A stretch of 64,000 nucleotides of DNA from Dioscorea cayenensis subsp. rotundata (GCF_009730915.1 NC_052477.1:1939699-2003698), one strand, 5' to 3'. Positions 35,689 to 48,774 are shown, counted from the stretch's first letter. Notes: generated by a model from the letters alone, not told the origin. Translations and numbers: made by a program.

Positions 35689-38600
35689 ATGGCCTCTGAG
35701 CCCACCACCACCACCAAGTCCGCTTCTTCCCTTATCCGCGCCCCGCTCTCCCCCGAGAACGAGACGAGGTCGAGAACGATCCCCACGCTGGCTCCGACGG
35801 CGGCGTGAGCGCTGAGGAGAGTTTTGAGACGGCATCTGATCCCGACGACGAGGAATTTGACCCTTTGCTTGCTTCGGAGCGGGCGGTCTTGCGGAGGAGG
35901 GGTTCGATGCCGAAGGCTAGGGTTTCTGGTGAGGATGAGGTGTTTGAGGAGGAGATTGATGGTGTGGAGGGAGATGGTGATGATTCCTTTGGTGTTGCTA
36001 GGATTTCTCCGGCTGGTGTGGTTGGTGGCAACCGTTCTTTGGTTGATGGGGAGATGAACCCTAGTTCTGAGGAGGGTTCTGATGAAGTTGATCTTGTTCC
36101 GGAGCCGAATTTCGTTGGATCCTGATGCTGGTGCGAAGGAGAGCATGAATTCAAATCTTGATGAGAGTTCCGAGGTTAAAGATGAGAAATTTGGTGAAAA
36201 CCAAGATGAATCCATTGAAGCTGCCTTGGAAGCAGTGGATTCTGGTGTTGGAGTTGAGGGGAGCCAGGACACTATTCCGGATGAGAGTTCCAAGGAAGAT
36301 GAGAAGGTGGGTGAGAGCCCTGATAAATCTGCGATTGAAGCAACAGTTCAAGAAGAGAAGGTTGATGAAGAATTGAAGGGCGGTGATGGTGTTGAAGAAG
36401 AAGCAAGCCCTGTTGTTGAAGCTATTGAGGAACCAAAGCCTGTGGATTCAGTTCCAGTTTCTGCTGGAGATGAGAATGAAGAGAAAGATGGTGTTGATTC
36501 AGAGAAACCTGTGGAATTGGTTCCAGTTGCTGCTGAAGAGAAGGAAGAAAAAGATGGTCTTGATTCTGAGAAGCCTTTGGAGTCGGTTCCAGCTGCTGCT
36601 GAAGGAGAGAAGGAAGAGAAAGTTGGTGTTGATTCGGAGGAGCAGCGTGTAGAATTAGTCCCGGTTGCTGCTGAAGAGAAGAAGGAAGAGAAAGATATTG
36701 TTGGTTTGGAAAAGTCCTTGGAAGCAACTACTAATGGCGAGGAAGCTGACAAGGCTGGAGCTGGTGATGCTGATGTTTCTGAACAAAACTCTGTGAAGGT
36801 AAATGCTTCCATTCCTGAAAACTTAGAATTAGAGTCCAATGAATTGAATTCTAGTGTTGCGGTTGACAACTATGGTGATGAGAACTTAGAATTAGAGTCT
36901 AGAGAATTGAAATCTGATGCTGTAGAACCTGAAAATGCTGAGGGTCTGAATGCGGGATACTGCTTCTGAGAAAACTCAAGCCAGCTATGATTCTTCATCT
37001 AAGGTTGATACTGGTAATGATGGTGAGGATACTGCCACTGGTGATAGTGTGGTAGCTGCTGAAGGCGGTGATTCTCTTGGCCAAGAAGCTGGAGAGAACA
37101 ATGTGGCTTCTCTGTCAGAAGATGCTTCTGGTTTACCTGAATTATCTGAATGTGAGCTTGACTCTTTGAAAGATGATGTTGGTGTTTCTCTAGATCAAGA
37201 TGCTGGGAAGAACAAGGGAGTGACTCAATTTGAAGAAGTGTCTGCTGATTTGCACACAAACTCACATGGAGGTGAACCTGATGTTGATGCTGATGATGGT
37301 GGTGTGGTTTCATCGGAGGTGGTAGCATCAGCACCTGTTCTTGTAGAAGAGATTAAAAGCAGGGATGTGGTGTTTGGGGATAGCAAGTCTCTGGAAGCTG
37401 ATGATGATGAAAATGTGGGTGATGTTGAGCCAGATGAGGAAGAGGAGGGGCTTGTTTCTAATGGACCTGCCAGAGTTGCCATCTTGGAGAGCTCTGAGAC
37501 GGCAAAACAGATTATTAAGGAGTTAGAGGGGGGCTCTTCCAGTAATAGTTCCCAAGACTACCGGAATGCTATTGAGGGGCAAATTGCTTCGGATTCAGAT
37601 GAAGAGGTGGACACTGATGAGGAAGGTGATGGCAAGGAGTTGTTTGACTCTGCTGCTCTGGCTGCTCTTCTGAAAGCTGCTACAGGTGCATCGGGTGAGG
37701 GAGGCATCACCATCTCATCTGGTGACTCTGCCAGGATTTTCGCTGTTGATCGCCCAGCTGGTTTGGGATCCTCTGGTTCATCTCTCAAGCCTCTTCCTCC
37801 ACGCGCTGGCCGGTCAAATGTTCTCACTCCCACTGATCTGGCAGTCACTGCAGAACCTGAGAATAACATGGATGAGGAAGAGAAGAAACTGCATGAAAAG
37901 GTGGAGATGATAAGGGTAAAGTTCCTCCGTCTTATTCAGAGGCTTGGCCATTCAGCCGATGACACCGTGGCTTCTCAGGTTCTTTACCGTCTCAGCCTTG
38001 CAGAAGGAATTAGACGTGGGAGGCAGATGAACAGGGCCTCAAGCCTTGAGAATGCTAAAAAGAAGGCCAGGCAGCTTGAAGCAGAAGGCAAGGATGATCT
38101 GGACTTCTCTTGTAATATCCTAGTCCTTGGAAAATCTGGTGTTGGCAAGAGTGCAACCATTAATTCTATTTTTGGTGAAGAAAAATCCAAGACAAGTGCA
38201 TTTGAACTTGCAACAACTTCTGTGAAGGAGATTTCTGGGATTGTTGATGGAGTCAAGATCCGAGTTATAGACACACCAGGGCTGAAAGCTTCTGCAATTG
38301 AACAAGCAGCAAATAGGAAGATCCTCTCATCTATAAAGAATTATACTAAGAGATGTCCTCCAGACATTGTTCTCTATGTGGACCGCATGGATACCCAGAC
38401 TAGGGATTTCAATGATCTGCCTCTTTTAAGATCAATTACCAGTATTCTTGGTTCGTCAATTTGGTTTAATGCTATTGTCGCTCTCACACATGCTGCTTCT
38501 GCCCCCCCAGATGGGCTGAATGGTACTCCTCTAAGCTATGAGGTGTTTATTGCACAGCGGTCACATGTTGTCCAGCAATCAATAAGGCAAGCGGCCAGTG

Positions 38601-40027
38601 ATGTGCGTTTGATGAATCCAGTTGCTCTTGTGGAGAACCATCCTTCTTGTAGGAGAAACAGAGAAGGTGAAAAGGTGTTACCCAATGGCCAAAGCTGGAG
38701 ACCGCAGATGCTGCTTTTGTGCTACTCTTCAAAGATATTGTCCGAAGCCAACTCCCTTCTGAAGCTCCAAGATGCCAACCCTGGAAAGCTCTTTGGTTTC
38801 CGTTTACGCGCCCCACCTCTTCCTTTCTTGCTGTCTTCACTCCTGCAGTCTAGAACACACCCAAAGCTTTCATCTGATCAGGGCATTGACAATGGTGATT
38901 CTGATATTGACCTTGATGACTTGTCTGATTCTGATCAAGAAGATGAAGAGGATGATTATGATCAGCTTCCACCCTTTAGGCCACTGAAGAAGGCACAGAT
39001 TGCAAAGCTCACTAAGGAACAAAAGAAGGCATATTATGAGGAGTATGATTATAGAGTCAGGCTTCTTCAGAAGAAACAGTGGAAGGAAGAGATCAGAAGG
39101 CTGAAAGAGATGAAGAAGAGGGGAAAAGCTGCACCAAATGAGTATGCTTATGGTGATATGGCTGAGGACTATGATCAAGATGCTGCGCCTGCGGCCGTAC
39201 CAGTCCCTTTACCAGACATGGTTTTGCCACCAACTTTTGACAGCAATAATCCAGCCTACCGGTACCGCTTTCTGGAACCAACCTCACAACTTCTGACAAG
39301 GCCTGTCTTAGACACACATGGCTGGGATCATGATTGTGGGTATGATGGTGTTAGCATAGAACAGAACCTTGCTCTTCTTAGCCGATTTCCTGCAGGGGTG
39401 TCAGTGCAGATCACAAAAGATAAGAAGGACTTCAACATTCATTTGGATTCTTCAATTTCAGGCAAGCATGGTGAAAATGTGTCAACTCTTGCTGGCTTAG
39501 ACGTCCAAACTGTTGGGAAGCAGCTTGCTTACATCCTCCGGAGTGAGACCAAGTTTAAGAACTTCAAGAAGAACAAGACTACTGGTGGAGTTTCAGTCAC
39601 TTTCTTGGGTGAGACTGTAGCAACTGGATTGAAATTGGAGGATCAAATTTCAATAGGAAGGCAGTTGAGTTTAGTTGCAAGTACCGGTGCTATCCGGGCA
39701 CAAGGTGATACAGCTTACGGAGCAAATTTGGAGGCTCGTCTGAGGGAGAAGGATTATCCAATTGGCCAAGTGCTTGCTACTTTGGGGTTGTCTCTTATGA
39801 GTTGGCGCGGTGACCTTGCTTTGGGAGCCAATGTGCAGTCCCAGTTGTCTGCTGGCCGTAACTATAAAGTGGCAGTCCGTGGATCACTCAACAACAAGCT
39901 CAGCGGCCAGATCACTGTCAAGACGAGCAGCTCGGAGCAGCTTCAGATTGCACTTCTGGCCATCATACCTGTTGCCATCTCAATCTTCAGGAAGGTCTGG
40001 CCTGGTGAGTCATACCCAATGCACTAG
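35689..40027 (+). CDS. chloroplast outer-envelope import receptor TOC159
   Basis: TOC159 recognises transit peptides of photosynthetic preproteins at the outer chloroplast envelope and works with TOC33/34 and TOC75. An intronless frame of about 1446 codons is seen from ATG at 35689. The N-terminal half is a long acidic (A) domain rich in Glu, Asp, Val and Ser. A GTPase domain follows, with P-loop GKSGVGKS (38129-38152) and DTPGL (38270-38284). The C-terminal membrane (M) domain contains YDQLPPFRPLKKAQIAKLTK, LEPTSQLLTRPVLDTHGWDH, CGYDGV and KDKKDFNIHLDSS. The C-terminus (QLQIALLAIIPVAISIFRK) matches TOC159 rather than the TOC120/132 type. Three single-base breaks fall in the A domain: near 35755-35765 (one base short), about 36117 (GG where one G fits) and about 36953 (GGG where GG fits). 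The G and M domains are intact. Confidence 0.93.
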
Positions 40028-43000
40028 ATTTTGTTTAGCTTTTGGCCATTAGTTTGATCAAGGAAGAGCGAACGTAGAGTCTGTTTTGAGCTCTTAGCAT
40101 GCTTTTGTTTTGGCGTCATCATTGGATCTTGAATAATGTCTCTCGTTTCAATTTTGAACTCAGTTCATTTTAGGCTTTCGGGCATATTATAGTTCATCTT
40201 CAGAAATGAGGTTAAACCTAATCACTGCTATTGTACTTTGAAACATATGTTCAACTGCATATCATGGTATTTCTTTTCATTGCTTCTTAGATAATGGCTA
40301 TCACTATTTTTCTTATTACTTTTGTTTATCCTTTATTGATTGCATGTACATTTACTGACCATTGCATATGAGTGTATGATAAACAAACATCATGGTCATT
40401 GCAAGTGATATAACAAACTCCCTGACTTAGTGACTACTGCCTATTTGATGGCCACTGGATCCATGAACTGGTCCTTTTTATTTTGAGTTTATGTCAATCT
40501 GTCCTTTGTCATATATATCATTAGAACATGAATTCGAACTCCAATATCCTAATGACTGGATTTTTATCAATTCTTGCTGTTTGTGAACCCTTTGAGCGTT
40601 CTTGTCATGTAGTATTCTATTAATGCAACTCAGATTTCCTGTCAGATTGATAAACTTGGACATCATCGTGGCAACTGTTCTCTTAAATGGTCGTCCCTGT
40701 AAGATTAAATTGCCCTTTCTTTGTTTCAGTATGTGCAACTCATAACCATAAAGTCTTAAAATACTGAAAGCTTTTGTTTTTATAGTTGCCAAGTACAGCT
40801 GTGCAATTGTTAGATGCTTCTGTTGGTGCATGACTGTCAAATATTTATTCTGCAACTGGACCGATTAATTTGCAACTGCATTGTCTTTTTTCTTTTTCAT
40901 TATGAAAGCAAAATATTACCAAATTCTTTCTATGTCCAATATTGTTCTTAATTTGTCTGATCCTTATCTTGGGCAATGAGATGTTCACTTTTGCAAGCAT
41001 GACAAAGATCATTAAAAGATTTCTGTGTAAGACTCTACAAATTAGCTTCTTTTCTTTGTCAAGCCCTTAACTATCACTATCACTATTTGACAATAAAAAC
41101 GCTAGTGGGTTTTTAGTCAATTACCAAATGAAACTATTGTTTCACATTCGCATTGCTGTCAAAGTAGATCTATTGTATATACACCTGCTTTTGTAAATCC
41201 ATTTGAAACAGCTGATGCAAACCCTAGCCTGCTTCAGGAAAGAGTCTTGTGTGGCATAATACCATGAAGAATTACCTGTAGCTTTGTTCATTACTTATTA
41301 AAAAACAAGGTTGAACTTTCGAAGATGAGGAAAAGAGCAATAGGTGCCAAATACTCACTGTGAAGTCACCTAGATTATCTTTACAATCAATTCCAACCTT
41401 CTGGGTTGTTCAGAATATGAAATTTGGATTAGCATTTGAACATTCAGGGCCTACATTACGCTTTTATAGTCTTTTTACAAGAGGAACAGATATCTCCAAA
41501 GGCCCTGCTAAACCGTCAGGTGCGTGCATAAGCCCAAATATATGAATATTGTATATACACCTGCTTTTGTAAATCCATTTTTTTCTTGCCCTTATAGTCA
41601 TTATATGAATATGTATTATTTAATAGATGAGCTGATAGATACCTTGTCAATGACACACCAAACTCTTTTGCATCTTCAGCTTCAAAATAAAGTGGCCTTC
41701 TTATAAGAGAGCACCTTTTCTTCTTTTCTTCTGACTAAAAAAAATAGGTTAATTGCAAGAGTTTTTCTAAAAGATGAAAAATGTTACATTTTTTTACTTG
41801 TACTGGCATTTCCAGTGTGTTCAGCTGTAAGTTCAATTAGTTTGCCCTTATTATCTGCTTGCCACTTGGTGAAGGAATGTATAATAAGTAATCAGCCAAA
41901 TGTCATCATGTGTTATATCAAATGATGAACAAGATCTTTTATGCAAAGCGTCTACAAGAATGAAGAGCAGTGATCCCACGGACTCGGTTCCGTGGGAATA
42001 ACAGTGGAACTGAGATGTGGTTTCATAACAACTAAGTTTTTTTGTTTTTTTATGGTGCTAACCCTGAGGTTGGGTTATACTAATCCCATTTCCGGGATTA
42101 GCATCATAAAATGTAAAAATAAAAATTTTGCTGTTGTGAGGCCATGTCTCGGTTCCACTGTGATTCTCACATAACTGAGTCCGTGGGATCACTTCTCCAA
42201 AAATGAAATGCCATGCATGTCTTCCTAAACAAAACGATCCTAGTTTGAACATTGAATAATAATACATATATTTAAAATGAAAAAAATAAAACCTAAAGAT
42301 TCTGATGATTTTTCTTAATACGAATCTATTCTGTGTTGTAGTGATCACCACTTGTTGAAATATGTTGCAATATAAAAACTAGTGAAATTAATGGAAGAAC
42401 ACTAGCATTAAAGCAAAGAAAACAAGAATTCACATTAAACATCAGAAATGATGACATCTGAGCTTGGAGAGGCGTTAGTTTTGGGGAAGAGGCGGCACAG
42501 TCAGCCCCCATTGTAGCGCTGATGACTGTTTTCATTGCTGGCGAAGAGGGAATGAAGAAGGCCGCCAACGAGAGGGTTTAAGCTCGTTTTATTCAACATT
42601 TCTGTGAAATGGTTTCACGGTATTCAACCAATCATTGAGAAATAGAAATCCTGTGTCCGTGTTATCACAGGATTTTTTGTGATTCTTTCTAGTATGGTTC
42701 ATTTTGAGAAAAAAAAGCTCGCTTTTTTCAGGACTATTTTTATAAAGCTTGGATTGATGGGTTAAGTTTAAGTATGAATTGTTGCTACCTAGTCGTGTAT
42801 CGTTAAAAGATATGGTTAGATAGGGTCATTCATTATTTACAATGTTTGGAATTGGTTCCTTATTAGATTCTTCAAACCAGTGTTGAACGTCATATCAAAA
42901 TTTAAAATCTTATGAAGATAATGGCTCATTTTTTAACGTATCTTATTAGCAACCGAATTATTATATATAATGCATACATATCTATGCTTAGCTCAGTAGA

Positions 43001-43455
43001 CTTCAATATATATATATATATATATGTATATGTATGAAGGATGACTTCAAATTCAATTACGCTCATGCTAGTATTTCAAATACTTGTATATTAAATTAAT
43101 AGATAAATCTTAGACTCTATTGTTTCAAACAAAGGGAGTTAATTGGTTTTAATTAAATGAAAATTATAAAATATAGTCTTCAATCTTCATACTCTTTTCT
43201 CAATCAAATAAATGTGATCTGAACATAGATTTTTTTTTTATTACAAAATATATATTCTTTAGAATGCAATCTGATAAAACTGGAGTTGCTTAAATAATTT
43301 TAATAATTTTTTAGGGCAAAATGTAATAAGTACCTCCTGGAAAATTCACAGTTACAACCTCCATTCTTCTGGAAACTTCAATTGGTCCCTTGATAGAGAC
43401 AAGAAAAGGATGACGTACACATTGAGCCCACTTACATTGGGCCCACTTGGCCGCC
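40028..43455. other. intergenic between TOC159 and REF/SRPP
   Basis: TOC159 3' flank, then AT-rich DNA. A direct repeat beginning TTGTATATACACCTGC and ending AAATCCATTT occurs at about 41172-41204 and 41548-41580. A foldback element is listed separately. (AT)n runs occur around 43008-43026. No gene is supported. Confidence 0.55.
41969..42193. mobile_element. 225-bp foldback MITE
   Basis: The ends AGTGATCCCACGGACTC and GAGTCCGTGGGATCACT are perfect inverted repeats, and pairing continues inward (CAGTGGAAC/GTTCCACTG, then AAGTTT-type arms). Two smaller palindromes sit in the middle (TAACCCTGAGGTTGGGTTA and TAATCCCATTTCCGGGATTA). No convincing target duplication flanks it, so the superfamily is unassigned. 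Confidence 0.75.
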
Positions 43456-43667
43456 TACGTGTGGTCCTAAACCACTAAGTGCTTTCAAATTGTGCCACGT
43501 GTCTATATCCGCCACGTGTAGTGTTCCAGATCACTCCCTCTGATCTATGAATACAGCCGTCGATCAGGACAAGCTGGCCCAATAAAGAAATCTTAATGCC
43601 GCTTCTCTTCAGCCATCCGATCCAATCCAATCGAACGGCCTTCAAATGCTCTAATCCTACTATAAAA
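43456..43667 (+). promoter_or_regulatory. REF/SRPP promoter with G-box/ABRE motifs
   Basis: Two perfect G-boxes, CACGTG at 43496-43501 and 43513-43518 (contexts GCCACGTGTC and GCCACGTGTA), lie 17 bp apart, with a further TACGTG at 43456-43461. A TATA box (TATAAAA, 43661-43667) precedes the ATG by about 100 bp. Paired ACGT-core elements are the classic arrangement for bZIP (ABF/AREB) control by abscisic acid. Stress regulation is inferred from the motifs and from the habits of this gene family. Confidence 0.7.
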
Positions 43668-43764
43668 CCCACGCCCATCGATCTCTCACTCACTCCCATA
43701 GAACTCGAGAAGCTTCATAGCGATTTCCTCTGTGTTCCTCCTCCTTTCTCACTAGGGTTTTCAG

Positions 43765-45944
43765 ATGGCTGAATCGGCGCCTCAATCGGAAGAGATCGTG
43801 AGTATTCCCTTCAATTTCTTGGTTTTTGTTTGCTGATTGGGTTGTTAGGTTTAGGGTTAGGGTTTGATTTTTTTTTCCTTTTTGGGATTAGATGCAAGAA
43901 GAACCGAAAAGGGAGAGACTGATGCACCTGGACTTCGTGGCCGTGGCGGCGGCGCAGGCGGTGGTATGCCTGGCGAGTCTCTACGATTTCTCGAAAGGAC
44001 AACGCCGGACCACTCAAGTCCGGTGTTCAGAGCGTCGAAGACACCGTCAAAGCCGTCGTCGGCCCTGTCTTCGATAAGTTCCATGATGTTCCCTTCGAGC
44101 TCTTGAAGTTCGTCGATCGCAAGGTACGTGTTCTTTTTTCCCTCGTTTTCGATCTGGATGTGATCGCCGGGATATCGTGAGATTCTGGGTTTTTCTTCTT
44201 CTTTTCCATGTTTATCGTCGCCGGCTGCCGGTCGCCGGTGCACGTTAGACTGGGATCTTGATCTGTGAGGCGTACTTTAGCGCGGATCTCTACAGATTCT
44301 TTGTTTGCGCGCGAGACTACGCCACCTGTCGCCCAGAGCTTTGAGATTCTCTCGCTATAGTGAGAATCCGATGGCGGGCGTGAGATTTTACAAAGTTGAT
44401 TTAAATTTTGGCTATTTGAGTTATGTCACGTCCGCAGTATGGTTGGGCGAGCGAGATAAAAAAAAAAAAATTAAAAAAATAAAAATTAAAAAAAATAAAC
44501 ACACTTGCAATTCCACCTAGCTTTCTTGTGCCTTTCCCTAATCTAGTTGATAAGCTCGCCCATCCTTTTTCTTAAAATCATTATGCAAGGTACTCCACTG
44601 GCTTGTAAAATAACAAAAGTAATTTAGATTCGGATAATAATTCATATTAAAACTTGAAAGTGACAAGCAATCAAATGTAAGTGAGCCTTTATTTTATAAC
44701 TTTAAAGTTAGTTTGATGCTTTCGCCTTCCGCATGTGACTGTGAATGCCAGTCACGTGATTCGTCGGCCAGGATAGACTTGCCATCCTAATCCAAATATA
44801 GACAAAATACCGAACCGTCTAACTAAAGCTGTGACGCAGATATATGCCAAATTAGTTGGTATCTTAATGAGTTCACATCGCCTTCTTTGCGAACTAGTAT
44901 ATTTCTTAGTCCTCCTCTATCATATTATGAGACAGACAGGATTTATGCAGGGAGAATTGGTTATAAACCCTTCAAAAGTTCTATAATTACATATTTACTT
45001 TCCGAAAAACATAATCAGATATATACCCTCGAAAAAAATATCGAGAATCATGGATATGTCTTTTTCATCATAAATTCGTGAATCAAATTTCGATTAATCC
45101 ATGTTATAATTTGGATTAAGATATATCAAAAGATTAAAATAACCCTCAGTACAATTTAAAAATTTCGACGATATATACGAAATTGTGACGTTGAGTAATT
45201 ATAATATTTGTTGCTTGTTAATGACTGGCTTTTTCAACCAATTTCAATCTCAAACGATATGCAGTAATTACGTATATCATTCAGGCCAGATGTATGCAAT
45301 TAATTTTTATTCAGGGTAAATATGTAATTTTAAAATTTTTTAGGATATACCTGTAAAAGCCCCATATATGTATGATGTTATTTTTTTAATGTTGCGATTA
45401 ATAAAAATCTGATAGAGAAGAATAAAAGATAGGGAGGAGAATTAGGCGAGATGAATTCTTAGCTTACCTAGATCATGGTGGTCACGTGGCAGGTGGATGG
45501 TGTTGTGCGAGAGGTCGATCGTCACGTGCCTGGGCTTCTAAAGCAAGCCTCGAACCAGGCCTACTGCGTGGCCCAAAAAGCTCCTTCAGTGGCACGCTCG
45601 CCACCGAGGTCCATCGCACTGGCGTCATCGCCACGGCCACAAACACAGCCCGGGAGCTCATCTCGAGGTACGAGCCAGTGGCCGAGGAGTACGCGGTGCG
45701 AGGCTGGCGGTGCCTGAACCATTTGCCCTTGTTTCCGCAAGTGGCGCAGATCGCTGTTCCTACGGCTGCGTACTGGTCCGAGAAGTACAACACTTTGGTT
45801 GTCCGTGCTGGTGACAAAGGGTACACTGTTGTGTCTTACTTGCCGTTGGTGCCTCTAGATAGGATTGCTAAGGCGTTTGGTAATGAGCCTGGGTCGCCCG
45901 TTGCTAACAGCACGTCGAAACCAGAGGTTGCTGCGGCGGAGTAG
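43765..45944 (+). CDS. REF/SRPP-family lipid-droplet-associated protein
   Basis: Plant REF/SRPP proteins (LDAPs) coat cytosolic lipid droplets and rubber particles and are often induced by drought. Three exons: 43765-43797, 43892-44123 and 45493-45944, with GT-AG borders, giving about 238 residues, the family length. Hallmarks are [20 protein letters not shown] and [19 protein letters not shown] in exon 2, then [47 protein letters not shown] and [12 protein letters not shown] in exon 3. Two frame breaks are present: an extra G at 43997-43998 (AAAGG, AAAG expected) and a missing base near 45596 in the VAR/LATEV junction. Everything else is conserved, so I read a functional gene with sequence errors, although recent inactivation cannot be excluded. 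Intron 2 (about 1.37 kb) contains nothing I recognise beyond an A-rich stretch near 44458. Confidence 0.9.
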
Positions 45945-46286
45945 GTCTGTATATTTTTATACTTTGTACTTGTTGTTTGTTCACCTAAAGTTTGGAATTA
46001 GTGGTAAGTGGCCGGTGGTGATGTGTTGAGAAATGGATATTGTCACTTGGTCTAGTTAATGGCAATGAGTTTGGGTCGTTGTTGTGTCATAAGCAGACTT
46101 GTAACGCTGGGTTGTTGGGAAAGTAACTGAGTTAACATAAAAACGGTTGGGTTGTTAAAACTTAATCATTATTATCTGATGGTCATTGATATCTTCTATA
46201 TTATACTTATTTTTGGTTTGTTGATTGGGCTTGGGCATTATATTAATTTTTTAAAATAAAATTTATTTTGTAATTATAGAAAAATA

Positions 46287-46323
<37 letters not shown>

Positions 46324-47086
46324 TGATAATGTGGAGATTTAAAATTTCAGCATGAAACTCTCTTATTTTTTTTTGTTAGACTCTATCAACATTGACTTTT
46401 GATTAATTTTGGTATTTATATATATTTAAATTGTATTGTGTTTGATTAATGAGTAAAAATTAGCTTGTAAGGATCACCTCTTAAAAATTAACCTCCTTCT
46501 CATTTTGGAAAAATTCATTTTGATACTTGAGTATAAAGCCTTTGGAAACATTTTTAATGGATATAATTTATTTGTAAAATGATTATAAATTTTTATTAAT
46601 TTTTATTAGGGTAACATGCAGCCACATATGTGTCATAATAAAATAAATTAAAAGTAACCCAACTTTTACCTATGCACATGTGAAGAGCAAAGAAAACCAT
46701 CTTTAGAGGCAGGTTGGTTGTGAGCCAATAAATTACTCAAGTTTGGGTCAAATCCGGCCAAAGCCAGTATAGTGTTAGACCTATTCTTGCAAAAGCCCAT
46801 CGAGTATCGTCTTTCTAGTCAGGATATTATTTTGCATTTATAGTATTATCATGGATAAACAACTCATAATTGAGTCTATAACGAAACGCTACATCACTCT
46901 GGCTTTATTTATAAAAACTTTCAAAGGCTTTATTTATAAAATTTTCAAAGGCTCTCACCATTATCATGTGTAAAACCTCGAGAACCAAATTATTAAATAA
47001 AATAAAATAAAAATAAACTAATATTGACATTTCCTACCACTTTGATTAAATTTTAACTCAACAAATACTAAATAATATAAAGATAT
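45945..47086. other. intergenic with an (ATT)n microsatellite
   Basis: REF/SRPP 3' flank followed by AT-rich DNA. A perfect (ATT)n run occupies about 46287-46323. No gene is supported. Confidence 0.6.
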
Positions 47087-47767
47087 TGTTGGATATGGGG
47101 TGGGTCAAGGCCCATATCTAGTAAAACTCAAAATTGAGGGAATGCACGTGTTTCTTAGGATTTTAGTCTCACACCAGGTAAATAATGGAAAAGATTTGCA
47201 TTTATATATCTCTTATATCTTATTTCATTAATTTAATTAGTGTCTAAACACTAGTATGCTAAACAATCATGTGCATACGCACCGCAACACTCGTCGGGCG
47301 TGCGCGTGATGATTTTCCGATCCTTTTAATTATTTTATTTCTTAGTGAATAATTTTCTAACCGTTGATCTTAACCCAGCAGATCTATTTTTGGACCATTG
47401 ATATATATATCTTTGATTTATAGATGTGTGAGGATGGAGAATGTAAGGTTACAAATCCTAACACTCTCTCTCCCAGCCTCCATCTTTCTTTCTCTACATC
47501 TCTGTCTCTTTCTCTTTTTTGGTGAAGTTTTGGATGATGTTTGAGAAAATCCGAATCTAAATGTGTAAAGCTAGGAGTCACCAACTGGTTGGGTTAGTGT
47601 ACCCAAGCACACCTGGTAAAGAGCCATTCATACCCATACGGAAGGAGGCTACTTCAGTGTTAGGGGACAATGCGCCTAAACTAGGCCAACCGTTCCCATT
47701 TTTCGTTTATTCGATTTGCATGAAAATAATTATGTGTATGTGTTTGCTTAGATTAATTGTTCCAACA
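47087..47767 (+). mobile_element. possible solo LTR, Copia-like
   Basis: The block starts TGTTGGATATGGGG and ends TTCCAACA, giving a TGTTGG/CCAACA inverted terminus typical of Copia LTRs, and is 681 bp long with no coding. The flanking pentamers (GATAT and AATGA) do not match, so either an end is wrong or the duplication has decayed. Open frames here are not supported. Confidence 0.4.
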
Positions 47768-47876
47768 AATGAAACATCATATTTATATTTTTTAACATTA
47801 AATAATTTATAAATTTATTCATTTAATCATAATTTGTTAATACAATTTATAAATTTAGAAACATTTGTTAAAATCT

Positions 47877-48774
47877 TTTGGGTCATTTGATACGTGGTAA
47901 TATGAAAATATTACCGTGTAACACACATCATCACATGTTTCGATGTAATATGAGATTAGAAACGTTATCAAGGAACTTGATAAAAAAAGTCTATCTTATA
48001 TTACCAAATAATAGCAATTTAAACTAAAATATTTGAATTCTAGTCTTAAAAATGTAATTTTTAATGAAAATGGATTGAGAAAAAATTAATTATTATTTTC
48101 CCCTTTTTTCTTTGCCCTTACAATTTTGCCCTTATTCTTACATTTTTGGACAATTTTACCCTCGATGACCAATAGAAGTTACCCATGAGGCTATAATTTT
48201 ATTGCATGCATATAAGTTTATTTTTTTATATTAAATATTTTATTAGATATACTTGGCAATGTATTGATGATTTTTTTTTTGTAAAATTTAACAATTAATT
48301 ATCATTTTAAATTTACATTTTATTACTTCTTTTATTTATATTTCAATAATTATGTGTATTGAGTATGTTACATATATATTAATTTTGCTTTGTATTTTAA
48401 TTATTATGCTTTATTTCTATTTTAAGTTTGTTGAAAATTTTAAGTTAAAACATATTTCATAAATTTTAACATTATACGATATTGATTACCATGATTGACG
48501 AAATTAATAAAATATTAAAAATAATATGAGTTCCCAATCACATATGATTGTATTAAATTACTACAGTATTTATAATCTCATTCTAGTATGATAATTTTAT
48601 TACATAGTAATATATCATTACCATGAACTAAACAACCCCTTTATGTTAGTATGATAATTTTATTACATAGTAATATATCATTACCATGAACTAAACAACC
48701 CCTTTATGTTAGTATGATAATTTTATTACATAGTAATATATCATTACCATGAACTAAACAACCCCTTTATGTTA
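47877..48774. mobile_element. TIR transposon remnant with triplicated right end
   Basis: The left end GGGTCATTTGATACGTGGTAAT pairs imperfectly with the right end (minus strand AAGGGGTTGTTTAGTTCATGG). The right terminal 63 bp (starting GTATGATAATTTTATTACAT and containing CATTACCATGAACTAAACAA) is present three times in tandem at about 48585-48774 with almost no differences. Coding capacity is absent. The superfamily is uncertain (PIF- or hAT-like). Confidence 0.6.

Noticed and set aside
36158..36869. Several overlapping open frames on both strands in the TOC159 acidic domain
   Set aside because: They are shadows of the repetitive Glu/Val/Ser coding sequence.
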